A stretch of DNA of 60,580 nucleotides from Rhodospirillaceae bacterium UBA6219 (GCA_002435715.1 DISD01000045.1:1-60580), one strand, 5' to 3'. Shown: positions 50,721 through 58,600, numbered from the stretch's first letter. The notes: a model not told the origin generated them from the letters alone. Numbers and translations are program-made.

Positions 50721-51357
50721 CCAACTCCCTCGCCGTCGCCTGCCCCGCAATGAGCGCGAGCGTCTGATCATCGAAGAAGCCATCCGTTTCTTCGCCGAAG
50801 TGGGTTTCGAAGGGCAAACCCGTGCCTTGGCCAACCGGTTGGGTGTCACTCAACCGTTGCTGTATCGCTATTTCCCCGACAAGGACGCGCTGATCGACCG
50901 GGTCTATGCGGAAGTCTTCGTTGGCGGCTGGGAAAGCGGTTGGAGCCAGCTTTTGGCCGACCGCTCGCGCCCGCTGAAGGACCGGCTGATCGACCTTTAC
51001 ATCTCGTATAACCAAGCCAATTTCAGTTACGAACGGGTGCGGCTGTTCATGTTCGCCAGTCTGAAGGACCGCGAAATCGCCAACCGCTATCTGGGCTTCA
51101 TCCGCCAGACCCTGTTCGAGCCGCTGGTCCGCGAAATCCGTTACGAAGCCCGGTTGAACTGCGAACGCCCGGTTTCCGATTTGGAAATCGAATGTGTCGC
51201 CGGCCTGCATGGTGCCATCGGTTATGTGGGCATGCGCCGTTGGATCTATGACAGCCAGTTGCCGTCGGAAATCTCGAAGGTGATCACCAGCCTGATCACC
51301 ACCTTCCTGCAAGGCGCCCCATCGGCCTTCGCCGCGCTGGACAACTCGGAAGCCTAA
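50707..51357 (+). CDS. TetR-family transcriptional regulator
   Basis: A 216-residue one-component repressor. The N-terminal HTH is clear: IIEEAIRFFAEVGFEGQTRA, LANRLGVTQPLLYRYFPDKD. The C-terminal ligand domain is not assignable. The start is GTG (VNECSQL read as Met) in an otherwise AT-rich leader; no strong ribosome site lies before it. The target is probably itself or the nearby dehydrogenase. An insertion sequence scar begins 14 bp after its stop. Confidence 0.85.
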   Translation: MNECSQLPRRRLPRNERERLIIEEAIRFFAEVGFEGQTRALANRLGVTQPLLYRYFPDKDALIDRVYAEVFVGGWESGWSQLLADRSRPLKDRLIDLYISYNQANFSYERVRLFMFASLKDREIANRYLGFIRQTLFEPLVREIRYEARLNCERPVSDLEIECVAGLHGAIGYVGMRRWIYDSQLPSEISKVITSLITTFLQGAPSAFAALDNSEA

Positions 51358-51370
51358 GGCTTATGGGGAT

Positions 51371-51735
51371 TCATCGTGAATTGATGACGGCTGCAGCAAG
51401 ATAGATCATGGCTTCGAAGCTGTGGTCTGCTTTGCATGCTCGCATAGCGATCCGCTTGAATTTTTTGAGTTTGCAGAAGAAGTTTCCGATCAAGTGTCGC
51501 CACTTGTACATCTCGGTATCCAGCGGGATAGGTATGGCGCGACGAGGGTGCTGGGAGATGACGACTTTGGCTCCTCGCTCGTTGAGATAGGCGATGATAT
51601 CGTTGCTGTCGAATGCCTTGTCAGCAAGCAACGCTCCGAACTCGACGCCTTCGATGAGTGGTGCGACACCGATGCTGTCGAAACGGTGACCGGGCATCAG
51701 GCGGAAGCGGACGAGATTGCCCAAGGCATCGGTAA
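51371..51735 (-). pseudogene. IS5-family transposase, C-terminal fragment
   Basis: About 121 codons of the C-terminal end of an IS5-family DDE transposase, starting abruptly near DALGNLVRFRLMPGH. It continues with GALLADKAFDSNDII, YKWRHLIGNFFCKLKKFKR and the terminal YLAAAVINSR, and the original stop is kept. The N-terminal two thirds are missing. The sequence at 51363-51380 (GGGGATTCATCGTGAATTG) probably contains the terminal inverted repeat. The fragment is cut at about 51735, where IS110 sequence begins on the other strand. Confidence 0.82.
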
Positions 51736-51736
51736 G

Positions 51737-52110
51737 CGCCAGATTGCCGCCGTCGATACCGAGATTGAACAACGCGTCGGCACCGATGCCGAACTCGCCC
51801 GCCGCTTCGAAATCCTGACCAGCATTCCCGGTGTCGCCCGCCTGATGGCCTGGCACTGGTCGCACGGCAGCCGGGGTGGTGGACAGGAAAAGCCTTCATC
51901 CGTGGCGGGCGGGCCAATGTGCGCCATGCCCTCTACATGCCGGCCCTGGTCGCCATGCGCTTCAATCCCGACCTCAAGGCCAAATACGCTCAACTCGTCG
52001 CAGCCGGAAAACCGCCGAAAGTTGCCATCACAGCCATCATGCGGAAGCTCATCGTCATGGCGAACGCCCTGCTCAAGGCAGGGCGTCCATGGATGCCAAA
52101 AACCGCTTGA
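51737..52110 (+). pseudogene. IS110-family transposase, truncated and frameshifted
   Basis: A remnant of the C-terminal Transposase_20 domain. Frame one gives QIAAVDTEIEQR, then LARRFEILTSIPGVARLMA. After about 51850 the frame shifts to GKAFIRGGRANVRHALYMPA, MRFNPDLKAKY and KLIVMANALLKAGRPW, ending at the original stop. About 40 residues expected between the two pieces are missing, so a deletion caused the frameshift. The N-terminal RuvC-like half is absent. Confidence 0.8.
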
Positions 52111-52124
52111 TCAACACGGATACC

Positions 52125-52150
52125 CTTGTTTCCGCTTTAGCTGAAACAAG
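52125..52150 (-). terminator. Hairpin after ornithine decarboxylase gene
   Basis: CTTGTTTC and GAAACAAG form an 8-bp stem, extended by GC pairs in the loop, right after the decarboxylase stop. There is no long T-run, so this is a weak candidate terminator. It lies at the border with the insertion sequence scar. Confidence 0.4.
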
Positions 52151-52151
52151 A

Positions 52152-53282
52152 CTAGATGAAATAGGCCTTCAAGGGCGCGAAGCCGTTGAAGTTCACCGCC
52201 GAGTAAGAGGTGGTGTAAGCGCCGGTGGACAAGATACGCACCTTGTCGCCCACCCGCAGGGTGACGGGCATTTCGTAACCGGCCTTTTCGTACAAGATGT
52301 CGGCCGAATCGCAGGTCGGGCCGGCCAGCACCACCGGAGACGTGGCTTCACCGTCATGGGGGGTCTGGATGCGATACTTGATGGCTTCGTCCATGGTTTC
52401 GGCCAGACCGCCGAACTTGCCGATGTCCAGATAGACCCAGCGGACGTCTTCGTCATAGGACTTCTTGGAGATCAGCACCACTTCGGCTTCCAAGATACCG
52501 GCGTCACCGACCAGCGAACGGCCGGGCTCGATGATCATGGCCGGCAGGGCATTGCCGAAATGGTTGGTCATGGCATGCATGACGGCGTCGGCATAGCGTT
52601 CCACTTCCGGGATGTTGGCCCGGTACTGGGCCGGAAAACCGCCGCCCAGATTGATCATCTTCAGATCGATGCCGGCTTCGTTCAGCGCGGTGAACAGCAT
52701 GGCGGCCTTGCCGACAGCGATGTCCCACTGGCCCAGATCGGTCTGCTGGCTGCCCACGTGGAAGGACACGCCATAGGGTTCCATGCCCAGTTCACGGGCT
52801 TTGATCAGCAGGTCGCGGGCCATTTCGGCTTCGCAGCCGAACTTGCGCGACAGCGGCCATTCGGCACCGTCACAGGTCATCAGGATGCGGCAGAACACGC
52901 GCGAGCCCGGGGCCGAAGCCGCCAGCTTTTCCAGCTCGGCTTCCGAGTCGAAAGCGTACAGGCGAACACCCTTGGAATAGGCGTAGGCGATGTCCGACTG
53001 CTTCTTGATGGTGTTGCCGAACGAGATGTTGTCGGCGTGCGCCCCGTTTTCCAGGCACAGATCGATTTCGCCGCGCGAGGCGACGTCGAAGCTGGACCCC
53101 AAACCCACCAGCATGCGCACGATTTCGGGGGCCGGATTGGCCTTCACCGCATAGTACACCTGGGCCAAGGGCAGCCAATGGCGCAGGCCGTTGTAATTGT
53201 CTCGCACGACGTCCAGATCGACGACCACACACGGCGTCGCAGGACGGACTTCCTCCAGAAAACGAGCGATCTTCGCGGTCAT
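52152..53282 (-). CDS. odc: Ornithine (lysine/ornithine) decarboxylase, alanine-racemase fold
   Basis: A 376-residue type III PLP decarboxylase that makes putrescine from ornithine (some homologues also act on lysine). It shows the PLP Lys in YYAVKANP, HVGSQQTDLGQW, the glycine loop NLGGGFPAQY, phosphate-binding EPGRSLVGDAG and the catalytic Cys in GPTCDSAD. No antizyme-type extension. ATG preceded by GGGAGGACTCGCG. The 5' side holds a long leader with a small ORF and hairpins, which suggests control by ornithine or polyamines at the RNA level. Confidence 0.93.
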   Translation of the reverse strand: MTAKIARFLEEVRPATPCVVVDLDVVRDNYNGLRHWLPLAQVYYAVKANPAPEIVRMLVGLGSSFDVASRGEIDLCLENGAHADNISFGNTIKKQSDIAYAYSKGVRLYAFDSEAELEKLAASAPGSRVFCRILMTCDGAEWPLSRKFGCEAEMARDLLIKARELGMEPYGVSFHVGSQQTDLGQWDIAVGKAAMLFTALNEAGIDLKMINLGGGFPAQYRANIPEVERYADAVMHAMTNHFGNALPAMIIEPGRSLVGDAGILEAEVVLISKKSYDEDVRWVYLDIGKFGGLAETMDEAIKYRIQTPHDGEATSPVVLAGPTCDSADILYEKAGYEMPVTLRVGDKVRILSTGAYTTSYSAVNFNGFAPLKAYFI

Positions 53283-53403
53283 CGCGAGTCCTCCCAGATG
53301 ATTGGATTGGGCGTTGAGCCCGAATATCAGGAAAACGGCACCCCGTGCCCGTCATTGCTGACAGGCCGAAAGGTCCTTGGGGTAACGGTCTTTTGGGACG
53401 CCG

Positions 53404-53529
53404 TCAGATCCGCGAGGAAGGACTTCGCACGTCAACCCACAGCAGGTCGAAAGCCTGCAATTCGGGCATGATCGCCGAGAAGTCGGAAAAGGGCTTGTCC
53501 GACAGCATATGCCGAGCAACCACGTTCAT
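53404..53529 (-). CDS. 41-residue leader peptide upstream of ornithine decarboxylase
   Basis: A 41-codon ORF, MNVVARHMLSDKPFSDFSAI then MPELQAFDLLWVDVRSPSSRI, with an excellent ribosome site (GGAGG, eight bases before the ATG). It ends 121 bp before the decarboxylase ATG. Its C-terminal FDLLWVDVR resembles the FDFHFFNAR end of the enterobacterial ornithine-sensing arrest peptide SpeFL as I remember it (F-D, two hydrophobic/aromatic residues, N/D, x, R). It may therefore stall ribosomes on ornithine to switch decarboxylase expression. Alternatively it is an unrelated small protein. Function inferred from position and motif only. Confidence 0.55.
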   Translation of the reverse strand: MNVVARHMLSDKPFSDFSAIMPELQAFDLLWVDVRSPSSRI

Positions 53530-53541
53530 AGCTTGATCCTC

Positions 53542-53567
53542 CAAGCACCGGGGTTTTAACCCGCTTG
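53542..53567 (-). promoter_or_regulatory. Hairpin beside the leader-ORF ribosome binding site
   Basis: In the transcript CAAGC-GGGTT pairs with AACCC-(CGGT)-GCTTG, a two-part stem that ends exactly where the GGAGG ribosome site of the leader ORF begins. It may gate translation of the leader peptide. Confidence 0.5.
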
Positions 53568-53839
53568 CACCCAGAAGACGCCTTGGACGTCGTTGCTTAA
53601 ACCCACTAGGGCCAGAGGCACGTGCGCTGTACGTCTCACCTGAAACCGCTATATACAGCGTTTTTGGGCCACGAAAAGTGAAAAATAACCCTACGCATAA
53701 AATTTTTTCCCAACCCCATGGGAATACCAGCAAATACAATACCTTACGCAAAAGGCACAAGGGCTGAATTGTGACAATTCCCACCCCCGCCACACTATTA
53801 GCGGTAGGGCGGCGCAGCACATGGGATTAGGCTGAACAG

Positions 53840-54100
53840 ATGGACATCACCGTCACCTTGCATGAACAGGCCCCGCTGAAACCGCGTGTCGGGGAAAGCT
53901 GCAACGGCTGCGGCCTGTGTTGTGCGGTGACACTGTGCCCGTTGGGACGTCTGCGCTTTTGGCAAGCAAAGGGCCCCTGCCCGGCCCTGGCCTGGGACCA
54001 GAATGCGACGCGTTACGTCTGCACTCTGGCCAAGGGCAGATGGACAAGGCGCTGGATCGCCGCCGGCACGGGCTGCGATTGCTCTTATCAGGTGGATTAA
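53840..54100 (+). CDS. YkgJ-like cysteine-cluster protein
   Basis: An 86-residue cytoplasmic protein with eight cysteines. The motif ESCNGCGLCCAV followed by LCPLG matches the start of the YkgJ/CxxCxxCC family, and further cysteines are in GPCPAL, YVCTLA and TGCDCSY. It probably binds zinc or an Fe-S cluster; the function is unknown. Divergent from the decarboxylase leader and convergent with thiSG. Confidence 0.78.
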   Translation: MDITVTLHEQAPLKPRVGESCNGCGLCCAVTLCPLGRLRFWQAKGPCPALAWDQNATRYVCTLAKGRWTRRWIAAGTGCDCSYQVD

Positions 54101-54144
54101 GCCCGAGCGCGCTGGAACCGCCCGGCACGGGCCACGTGAAAAGC

Positions 54145-55125
54145 CTAAATCAAACCGGCCAAGGGCGAGCTGGGATCGGCGTACATCTTTTTCGGCATGC
54201 GGCCGGCCAGATAGGACAGGCGCCCGGCTTCCACCGCCAGCTTCATGGCGCGGGCCATGCGGATGGGGTCCTTGGCGGCGGCGATGGCGGTGTTCATCAA
54301 CACGCCGTCACAGCCCAGTTCCATGGCCACCGCGGCGTCGGACGCGGTGCCGACACCGGCGTCAACCAGCACCGGAACCTTGGAATTTTCCTTGATCAGG
54401 CGGATGTTGATGGGGTTGATGATGCCCAGGCCGGATCCGATCAGCGACCCCAAAGGCATGATGGCGACACAGCCCATGTCTTCCAGCATCTTGGCCTGGA
54501 TCGGGTCGTCGGAACAATAGACCATCACCTTGAAGCCGTCCTTGATCAGCGCTTGGGCCGCCTTCAGGGTTTCCGGCATGTTGGGGTAAAGGGTCTTCTG
54601 GTCGCCCAGCACTTCCAGCTTGACCAGGTCCCAGCCGCCGGCCTCGCGCGCCAGACGCAGGGTGCGCACGGCGTCGTCGGCGGTGAAACAGCCGGCGGTG
54701 TTGGGCAGATAGGTGTATTTCTTCGGGCTGACGTAATCCACCAGCATGGGCTGGCTGGGGTCCGACAGATTGACCCGGCGCACGGCGACGGTGACGATTT
54801 CCGCCCCCGATTCCTCGATGGCCTTGGCGGTTTCGTCGAAATCCTTGTACTTGCCGGTTCCCACCAACAGGCGCGAAGTGAACTTGCGCCCGGCGACCTC
54901 GAAACTATCCTCGACCACTTCCGTCGATCCTCCGCCGATGAAATGCACGATTTCCAAACGGTCGCCGTCGCCGACCATGATTTGGGCATAGGTCGATTTG
55001 GGCACGATCTCAAGGTTGCGTTCCACCGCCACCTTGCGGGGATCGATGCCCAAGGATGTCAGCAAAGCCTCGACGCTTTGCGCGGTTTCGAAAGCGCGCT
55101 CTTCGCCGTTGATCATCACCTTCAT
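54145..55125 (-). CDS. thiG: ThiS-ThiG fusion: sulfur carrier plus thiazole synthase
   Basis: One 326-residue reading frame. Residues 1-66 are ThiS (ubiquitin-like, MKVMINGEERAFETAQSVEA, ending IVHFIGGGS). The rest is ThiG (LLVGTGKYKDFDETAKA, the Schiff-base Lys in LVKLEVLGDQ, PVLVDAGVGTASDAAVAMELG). ThiG makes the thiamine thiazole from deoxyxylulose phosphate using ThiS thiocarboxylate sulfur. The ThiS Gly-Gly must normally be a free C terminus, but here it is internal. Such fusions exist in other alphaproteobacteria; how sulfur is loaded is unclear. No TPP riboswitch was recognised upstream. Confidence 0.92.
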   Translation of the reverse strand: MKVMINGEERAFETAQSVEALLTSLGIDPRKVAVERNLEIVPKSTYAQIMVGDGDRLEIVHFIGGGSTEVVEDSFEVAGRKFTSRLLVGTGKYKDFDETAKAIEESGAEIVTVAVRRVNLSDPSQPMLVDYVSPKKYTYLPNTAGCFTADDAVRTLRLAREAGGWDLVKLEVLGDQKTLYPNMPETLKAAQALIKDGFKVMVYCSDDPIQAKMLEDMGCVAIMPLGSLIGSGLGIINPINIRLIKENSKVPVLVDAGVGTASDAAVAMELGCDGVLMNTAIAAAKDPIRMARAMKLAVEAGRLSYLAGRMPKKMYADPSSPLAGLI

Positions 55126-55204
55126 GCGACAGGTCCCGTCTTGGAAACAACAGGGCCGCAGTATGGGCCACCGCCACCGGCGATGCAATCCACCGCCCCG
55201 CCCC

Positions 55205-55588
55205 TCAAAGACGTTCCCGCCAGCGCCGGACCGCCAAGCGCTGCTGGCGGTCGTAGACGTCATACCAGATATCCACCGCCCAAAACATGCGCGTACCGGG
55301 CGGTTGCCGCCGCCGGAACACGTCGTACCAGGACAGATGCCAATATTCGCAGCGGTAATATTCGAAACGATCCCGGCAAGTGGCCCCCGCTCCTTCCAGA
55401 AACGCCTTCACATCGCCGCTGGGCGTGCCGACGGGGAAACGCTGTTGCAGATATTCCGCGACGATTTCCGGAGCTTCCGAATCGCTGCGCCCCTGCCAAT
55501 ATTTGAAGCGGAATCCGAAGGGCCAGAGCCAGTCCAGCAGCATCGCCCCCAACAACACAAGCATCATGATGTTGAGGAACCGCTTCAC
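55205..55588 (-). CDS. Hypothetical membrane-anchored protein
   Basis: A 127-residue protein with an N-terminal hydrophobic anchor (NIMMLVLLGAMLLDWLWPFGF). The exterior part is unusually rich in Trp, Tyr and Arg (YRCEYWHLSWYDVFRRRQPP, DIWYDVYDRQQRL) with two cysteines about 8 residues apart. I do not recognise the family. It lies 79 bp upstream of thiSG and 33 bp after the next gene on the same strand, so it may be in one transcript with them. Confidence 0.65.
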   Translation of the reverse strand: MKRFLNIMMLVLLGAMLLDWLWPFGFRFKYWQGRSDSEAPEIVAEYLQQRFPVGTPSGDVKAFLEGAGATCRDRFEYYRCEYWHLSWYDVFRRRQPPGTRMFWAVDIWYDVYDRQQRLAVRRWRERL

Positions 55589-55621
55589 TGCAACCGCCCT
55601 GGCCCGCCGTAACCGTGGCGT

Positions 55622-56359
55622 TTACTTGCCGAAGATGCCCTTGACCGCACCACCGACGTCGCCGGGCACCGCGCCCTTGACGGCGTCGCCGATATTGCCG
55701 ATGCCCATGGACTGGCCGGCCTTCAACGCCGACTTGGTCAAGGCGTCCAAGACCTGCTTGGCCACTTCGCCGGCGCTGGCGCCGCCCGACTTCTTGCCGA
55801 TACCGGTCAACACGATGTCGGGAAGCGTGGCGCTGCTTTTGACGCCGGGAATGGCGGTGGCCAGGGTGACGTTGCCCTTGCTGATGCCCAGGCGGTCGAT
55901 GACCAGCTTCTTGCCGTCGCCGGAATCAGCCGATTTTTCGCTGCCGCCGGAACCACCGGTCTTGGCGGCGACGTTCTTTTGGATGGCGTCGATGTTGGTG
56001 CTGCCGTTCGCGCCCATTTCATAGGTCACTTCCGGCGCCGACACCGAAATGTCCTTGATGACGATGGGATTGCCGGTCAACGAACCGGTATCCAAAGCCA
56101 CCGAGATGGCGCCCAGCTTGAAGGCGTTCGGCGTGGTGAAACCGGACGGATTGGCCACCGACAGACCGGCGATGGAGGCCTTGCCCTCGGACAGGGAAAT
56201 CTTGACCTCGCCCACCGACACCTTGACCCCGGCCACTTCGCTGCCGGCGGTTTCGATGATCTTCTTGACGATGGAATCCAGGTTCGAGGTCAGGAACGCC
56301 ACACCAGCGCCAATGCCAACCGCCACCAAGGCGATAACCGCGAAAATAATCTTACGCAT
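55622..56359 (-). CDS. Exported AsmA-like/DUF748-type protein
   Basis: A 245-residue protein with an N-terminal signal or anchor (KIIFAVIALVAVGIGAGVAFL). The beta-rich part is typical of short AsmA-like or DUF748 proteins (LSEGKASIAGLSVANPSGF, then NPIVIKDISVSAPEV). A Gly/Ser linker (TGGSGGSEKS) splits two halves. The C terminus is Gly/Lys-rich with amphipathic repeats (IGDAVKGAVPGDVGGAVKG). GGAGGGG precedes the ATG of MRKIIF. It probably works in the cell envelope; exact role unknown. Confidence 0.72.
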   Translation of the reverse strand: MRKIIFAVIALVAVGIGAGVAFLTSNLDSIVKKIIETAGSEVAGVKVSVGEVKISLSEGKASIAGLSVANPSGFTTPNAFKLGAISVALDTGSLTGNPIVIKDISVSAPEVTYEMGANGSTNIDAIQKNVAAKTGGSGGSEKSADSGDGKKLVIDRLGISKGNVTLATAIPGVKSSATLPDIVLTGIGKKSGGASAGEVAKQVLDALTKSALKAGQSMGIGNIGDAVKGAVPGDVGGAVKGIFGK

Positions 56360-56442
56360 GGATTTACCCCTCCCCATGTTTCGAAGCGCCCAAGTGTGAC
56401 CGAGGCGGCGACACGGGTAAAGTCATACCCATGGCCACACCG

Positions 56443-57804
56443 TCACTCATCCGGAACGGCCACGGTGAAGCAGAAGCCGACGGCACCATCCTCGTCCTCT
56501 TCCGCCCATAACGAGCCGCCCAGCAAGAACACCGTCAACCGGGCCGGCGCCAAGCCGATCACCGTATGGCCGGGCTCGTCATGGACCAGCAACTGGAACA
56601 GATGATCGGGGTCCCGGCTGGCCAGCGGCAATCCGTTGTCGACCACCTTCACCACCCAATGGTCCGGGGTCGAATGGGCGCTGACCTTGATCTGGTGGCG
56701 CCGATGCGGGTCCCGCCAGCGCAACGACGTCTCGACCAGGGATTCCAACACCGCGCGCAGACGGTCGCGGTTGCTGACCACCACCGGCAAATCGTTCCAT
56801 TGCAGGGTGGCGCCGGCTTCGACCAACAGACGGGCCTTGGCGGCGGCCACTTCTTCCAACACCGAGCCCAAATCCATCAAGGCGCAGGTGAAATCGGCCT
56901 CGCGCAGGGTCATGTAGGCGGACAGCGCCTTCAATTGCCCCTTCATGCGGGCGACGCCGCCACGGATGTATTTCACATACTCGCCGGCCTTGTCGGATTC
57001 ATCCGCCGTGCTTTCGTGCCAGCGCAGCAGCAATTGCGAATAAGACAGGATCGTCCGCAGCGGCTCTTGCAGATGATGGGCGGCCAATTGGGCGACATGG
57101 GAGAAATCGGCTCCGGCCATTTCCAGGCTGGCCCCGTGGCGCGACAATTGCCGCTGATCTTTTTCGCGTTCCTTCAGTTGGCGGGCCAGTTCTTCGCGGG
57201 TGAGTTCCAGTTCATGGACCCGCGACGACAATTGCCGGCCACGCAGCTCGACTTCGTGGAGAGAGCGGTCCAAGGCGCGGTTGACCCCGAAACGACCGAG
57301 GTACAACAGCACCACCATGGAGATCAGCCCCCCCAGGAAAGCGACCTGAACCGGCCGGACCAGGGCGTACAGGGAAAAGCTGACCCGCAGATGGCCCACC
57401 ACCCGGCGGCCGTCGCTGATGGTGTCTTCGATGTCGGCGACCAACCACGGCCACAGCACCGACGCCCCGTTGTCCTCGAACACCACGCGGCCTTCGCCAT
57501 CGCTCAGCACGGTGCGGAACGCATGGTGCTCGCCCCCCCGCAAGCTGTCGCGGGTCATGTAAAGCAGACGGTCGCCCTCGTATTCCCAAGTTTCAAGATG
57601 GCTGAAAACATAAGATGACAGGCGATCGGCGGCCATGCCGGTGCGGGCTTTGCCTTCGGTTTGAAACGCATGATAGCCCATCCATATCTGCGCCCCGGGG
57701 ATCAACAGCAACCAAAGCGCGGCAACCAGCCACAGGCCCAGTTGAAACAACCGGCGCAGGCGGAGAACGGAATTTTCAAAATCCTCGGCTTCCCGGCGCG
57801 TCAC
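56443..57804 (-). CDS. Membrane sensor histidine kinase with degenerate ATPase domain
   Basis: A roughly 453-residue two-transmembrane sensor (helices at about 16-40 and 150-180) with a small extracytoplasmic domain between them. A coiled coil and a HisKA segment, HLAAHHLQEPLR-like (AAHHLQEPLRTILSYSQLL), follow; the phospho-His is present. The HATPase part is poor: the N box reads SLVETSLRW (Asn missing), the G1 box DNGLPL (second Gly lost) and the G2 box TVIGLAPA instead of GxGLGL. It may be a phosphatase or non-catalytic sensor. GTG start at 57804, 4 bp after the binding-protein gene, so one operon. Confidence 0.72.
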   Translation of the reverse strand: MTRREAEDFENSVLRLRRLFQLGLWLVAALWLLLIPGAQIWMGYHAFQTEGKARTGMAADRLSSYVFSHLETWEYEGDRLLYMTRDSLRGGEHHAFRTVLSDGEGRVVFEDNGASVLWPWLVADIEDTISDGRRVVGHLRVSFSLYALVRPVQVAFLGGLISMVVLLYLGRFGVNRALDRSLHEVELRGRQLSSRVHELELTREELARQLKEREKDQRQLSRHGASLEMAGADFSHVAQLAAHHLQEPLRTILSYSQLLLRWHESTADESDKAGEYVKYIRGGVARMKGQLKALSAYMTLREADFTCALMDLGSVLEEVAAAKARLLVEAGATLQWNDLPVVVSNRDRLRAVLESLVETSLRWRDPHRRHQIKVSAHSTPDHWVVKVVDNGLPLASRDPDHLFQLLVHDEPGHTVIGLAPARLTVFLLGGSLWAEEDEDGAVGFCFTVAVPDE

Positions 57805-57808
57805 GATG

Positions 57809-58600
57809 TCAGCGTCCCACCGGCAGGCAACCGTTGGACCGCAACAGGCCCTCCACCGCGCCTGATCGGGCGTAATCGACGAAAGCCCGCCCGTGGGCGG
57901 AACTGTCTTCGCCAACCAGCAGGTAAAGGGCCGACCAATGGGGATAATCTGCGTTCATTTTCTTGGGGTCGACGCCATCCAGCGGCACCACGTGCAATTT
58001 ACGCTTTTCGGCGATGATGGGGGCCAAGGCGCCAAAACCGACCAGGGACCGACTTTGCTCGACCTCGACCATGGCCTCTTGATCGGTGATCGCCTCGGTC
58101 GCGGCACGATTTTGCCGCGCCTGTTCGATGGCCGGTTTCAGCTCGGGGAAGGTTTTTTCCAAATATTGAAAGCCGCTTTCACTGGCCGGACGCAACAGGG
58201 CCCTCACCTCGCCACGAACGAAGGGGGACAAGGTGGACAGGAACAAAGACGGCAAATCCGCGCGGGTCAACGCCACGTCCGAACGCGACGCATGGCTGTA
58301 AAACACCCACGGAGTCCGGCACAGCGCGACACTTTGGCCGCCTTTGACCTCGCCTTCCTTCAGCGGACGGGTGCTGATGGCGACATCCAGCCGCCCGGCG
58401 GCCAAAGCCTTGATGCCGCCACCGCTGCCCAGGCTTTCCGGCATCCAAAAATCGACACCGGCGTGCTGCTTGGCAAAACCGGCGGCGATGTCGCGCCCCA
58501 TTTCCAAGCCGATTCCGGTCCCGCCGACACGCAGGTTCTGCGCGCAGGCAGGCAAACTCAAACCCGCCAAAAACATGGCGGTGAAGACGATCAATCGCAT
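57809..58600 (-). CDS. PstS-like periplasmic binding protein
   Basis: A 263-residue exported protein of the phosphate-binding-like PBP family. The signal peptide ends LPACAQ. The mature part starts LRVGGTGIGLEMGRD and has SLGSGGGIKALAAGRLDVAISTRPL, the usual anion-binding motif of PstS-like proteins. No transporter genes are adjacent; a histidine kinase gene follows after 4 bp. It probably acts as the ligand-sensing partner of that kinase, not as a transporter subunit. Confidence 0.82.
   Translation of the reverse strand: MRLIVFTAMFLAGLSLPACAQNLRVGGTGIGLEMGRDIAAGFAKQHAGVDFWMPESLGSGGGIKALAAGRLDVAISTRPLKEGEVKGGQSVALCRTPWVFYSHASRSDVALTRADLPSLFLSTLSPFVRGEVRALLRPASESGFQYLEKTFPELKPAIEQARQNRAATEAITDQEAMVEVEQSRSLVGFGALAPIIAEKRKLHVVPLDGVDPKKMNADYPHWSALYLLVGEDSSAHGRAFVDYARSGAVEGLLRSNGCLPVGR

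Larger units (their letters stand above)
51371..52115. mobile_element. Composite insertion-sequence scar (IS5 + IS110 remnants)
   Basis: About 740 bp between tetR and the ornithine decarboxylase gene is made of two truncated transposase genes of different families. They run in opposite directions and are joined without a gap near 51735. Neither retains a complete transposase, so the element is immobile. It probably arose when one element inserted into or recombined with another and the rest was deleted. Confidence 0.75.
53283..53839 (-). promoter_or_regulatory. Long structured leader of the ornithine decarboxylase gene (speF-motif position)
   Basis: A 557-bp stretch without a conventional gene. 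From the decarboxylase ATG backwards it holds a hairpin GGCAC-GGG-GTGCC followed by GTTTTCC (53330-53349, attenuator-like), then a GAAA-tetraloop-like hairpin (AGGCC/GGTCCT, 53363-53377). Next come a 41-codon ORF (53404-53529), a stable hairpin next to that ORF's ribosome site, and AT-rich promoter-like DNA (53640-53780). Alphaproteobacterial ornithine decarboxylase genes are known to carry the speF RNA motif in this place. I could not check the consensus structure. Confidence 0.55.

Noticed and set aside
53404..53820. A 138-codon extension of the leader ORF
   Set aside because: The upstream part runs through AT-rich, promoter-like DNA and has no ribosome site. The internal ATG at 53529 has a strong one.
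55126..55204. TPP riboswitch upstream of thiSG
   Set aside because: Only 79 bp are available and the conserved CTGAGA and pyrophosphate-binding elements are not seen.
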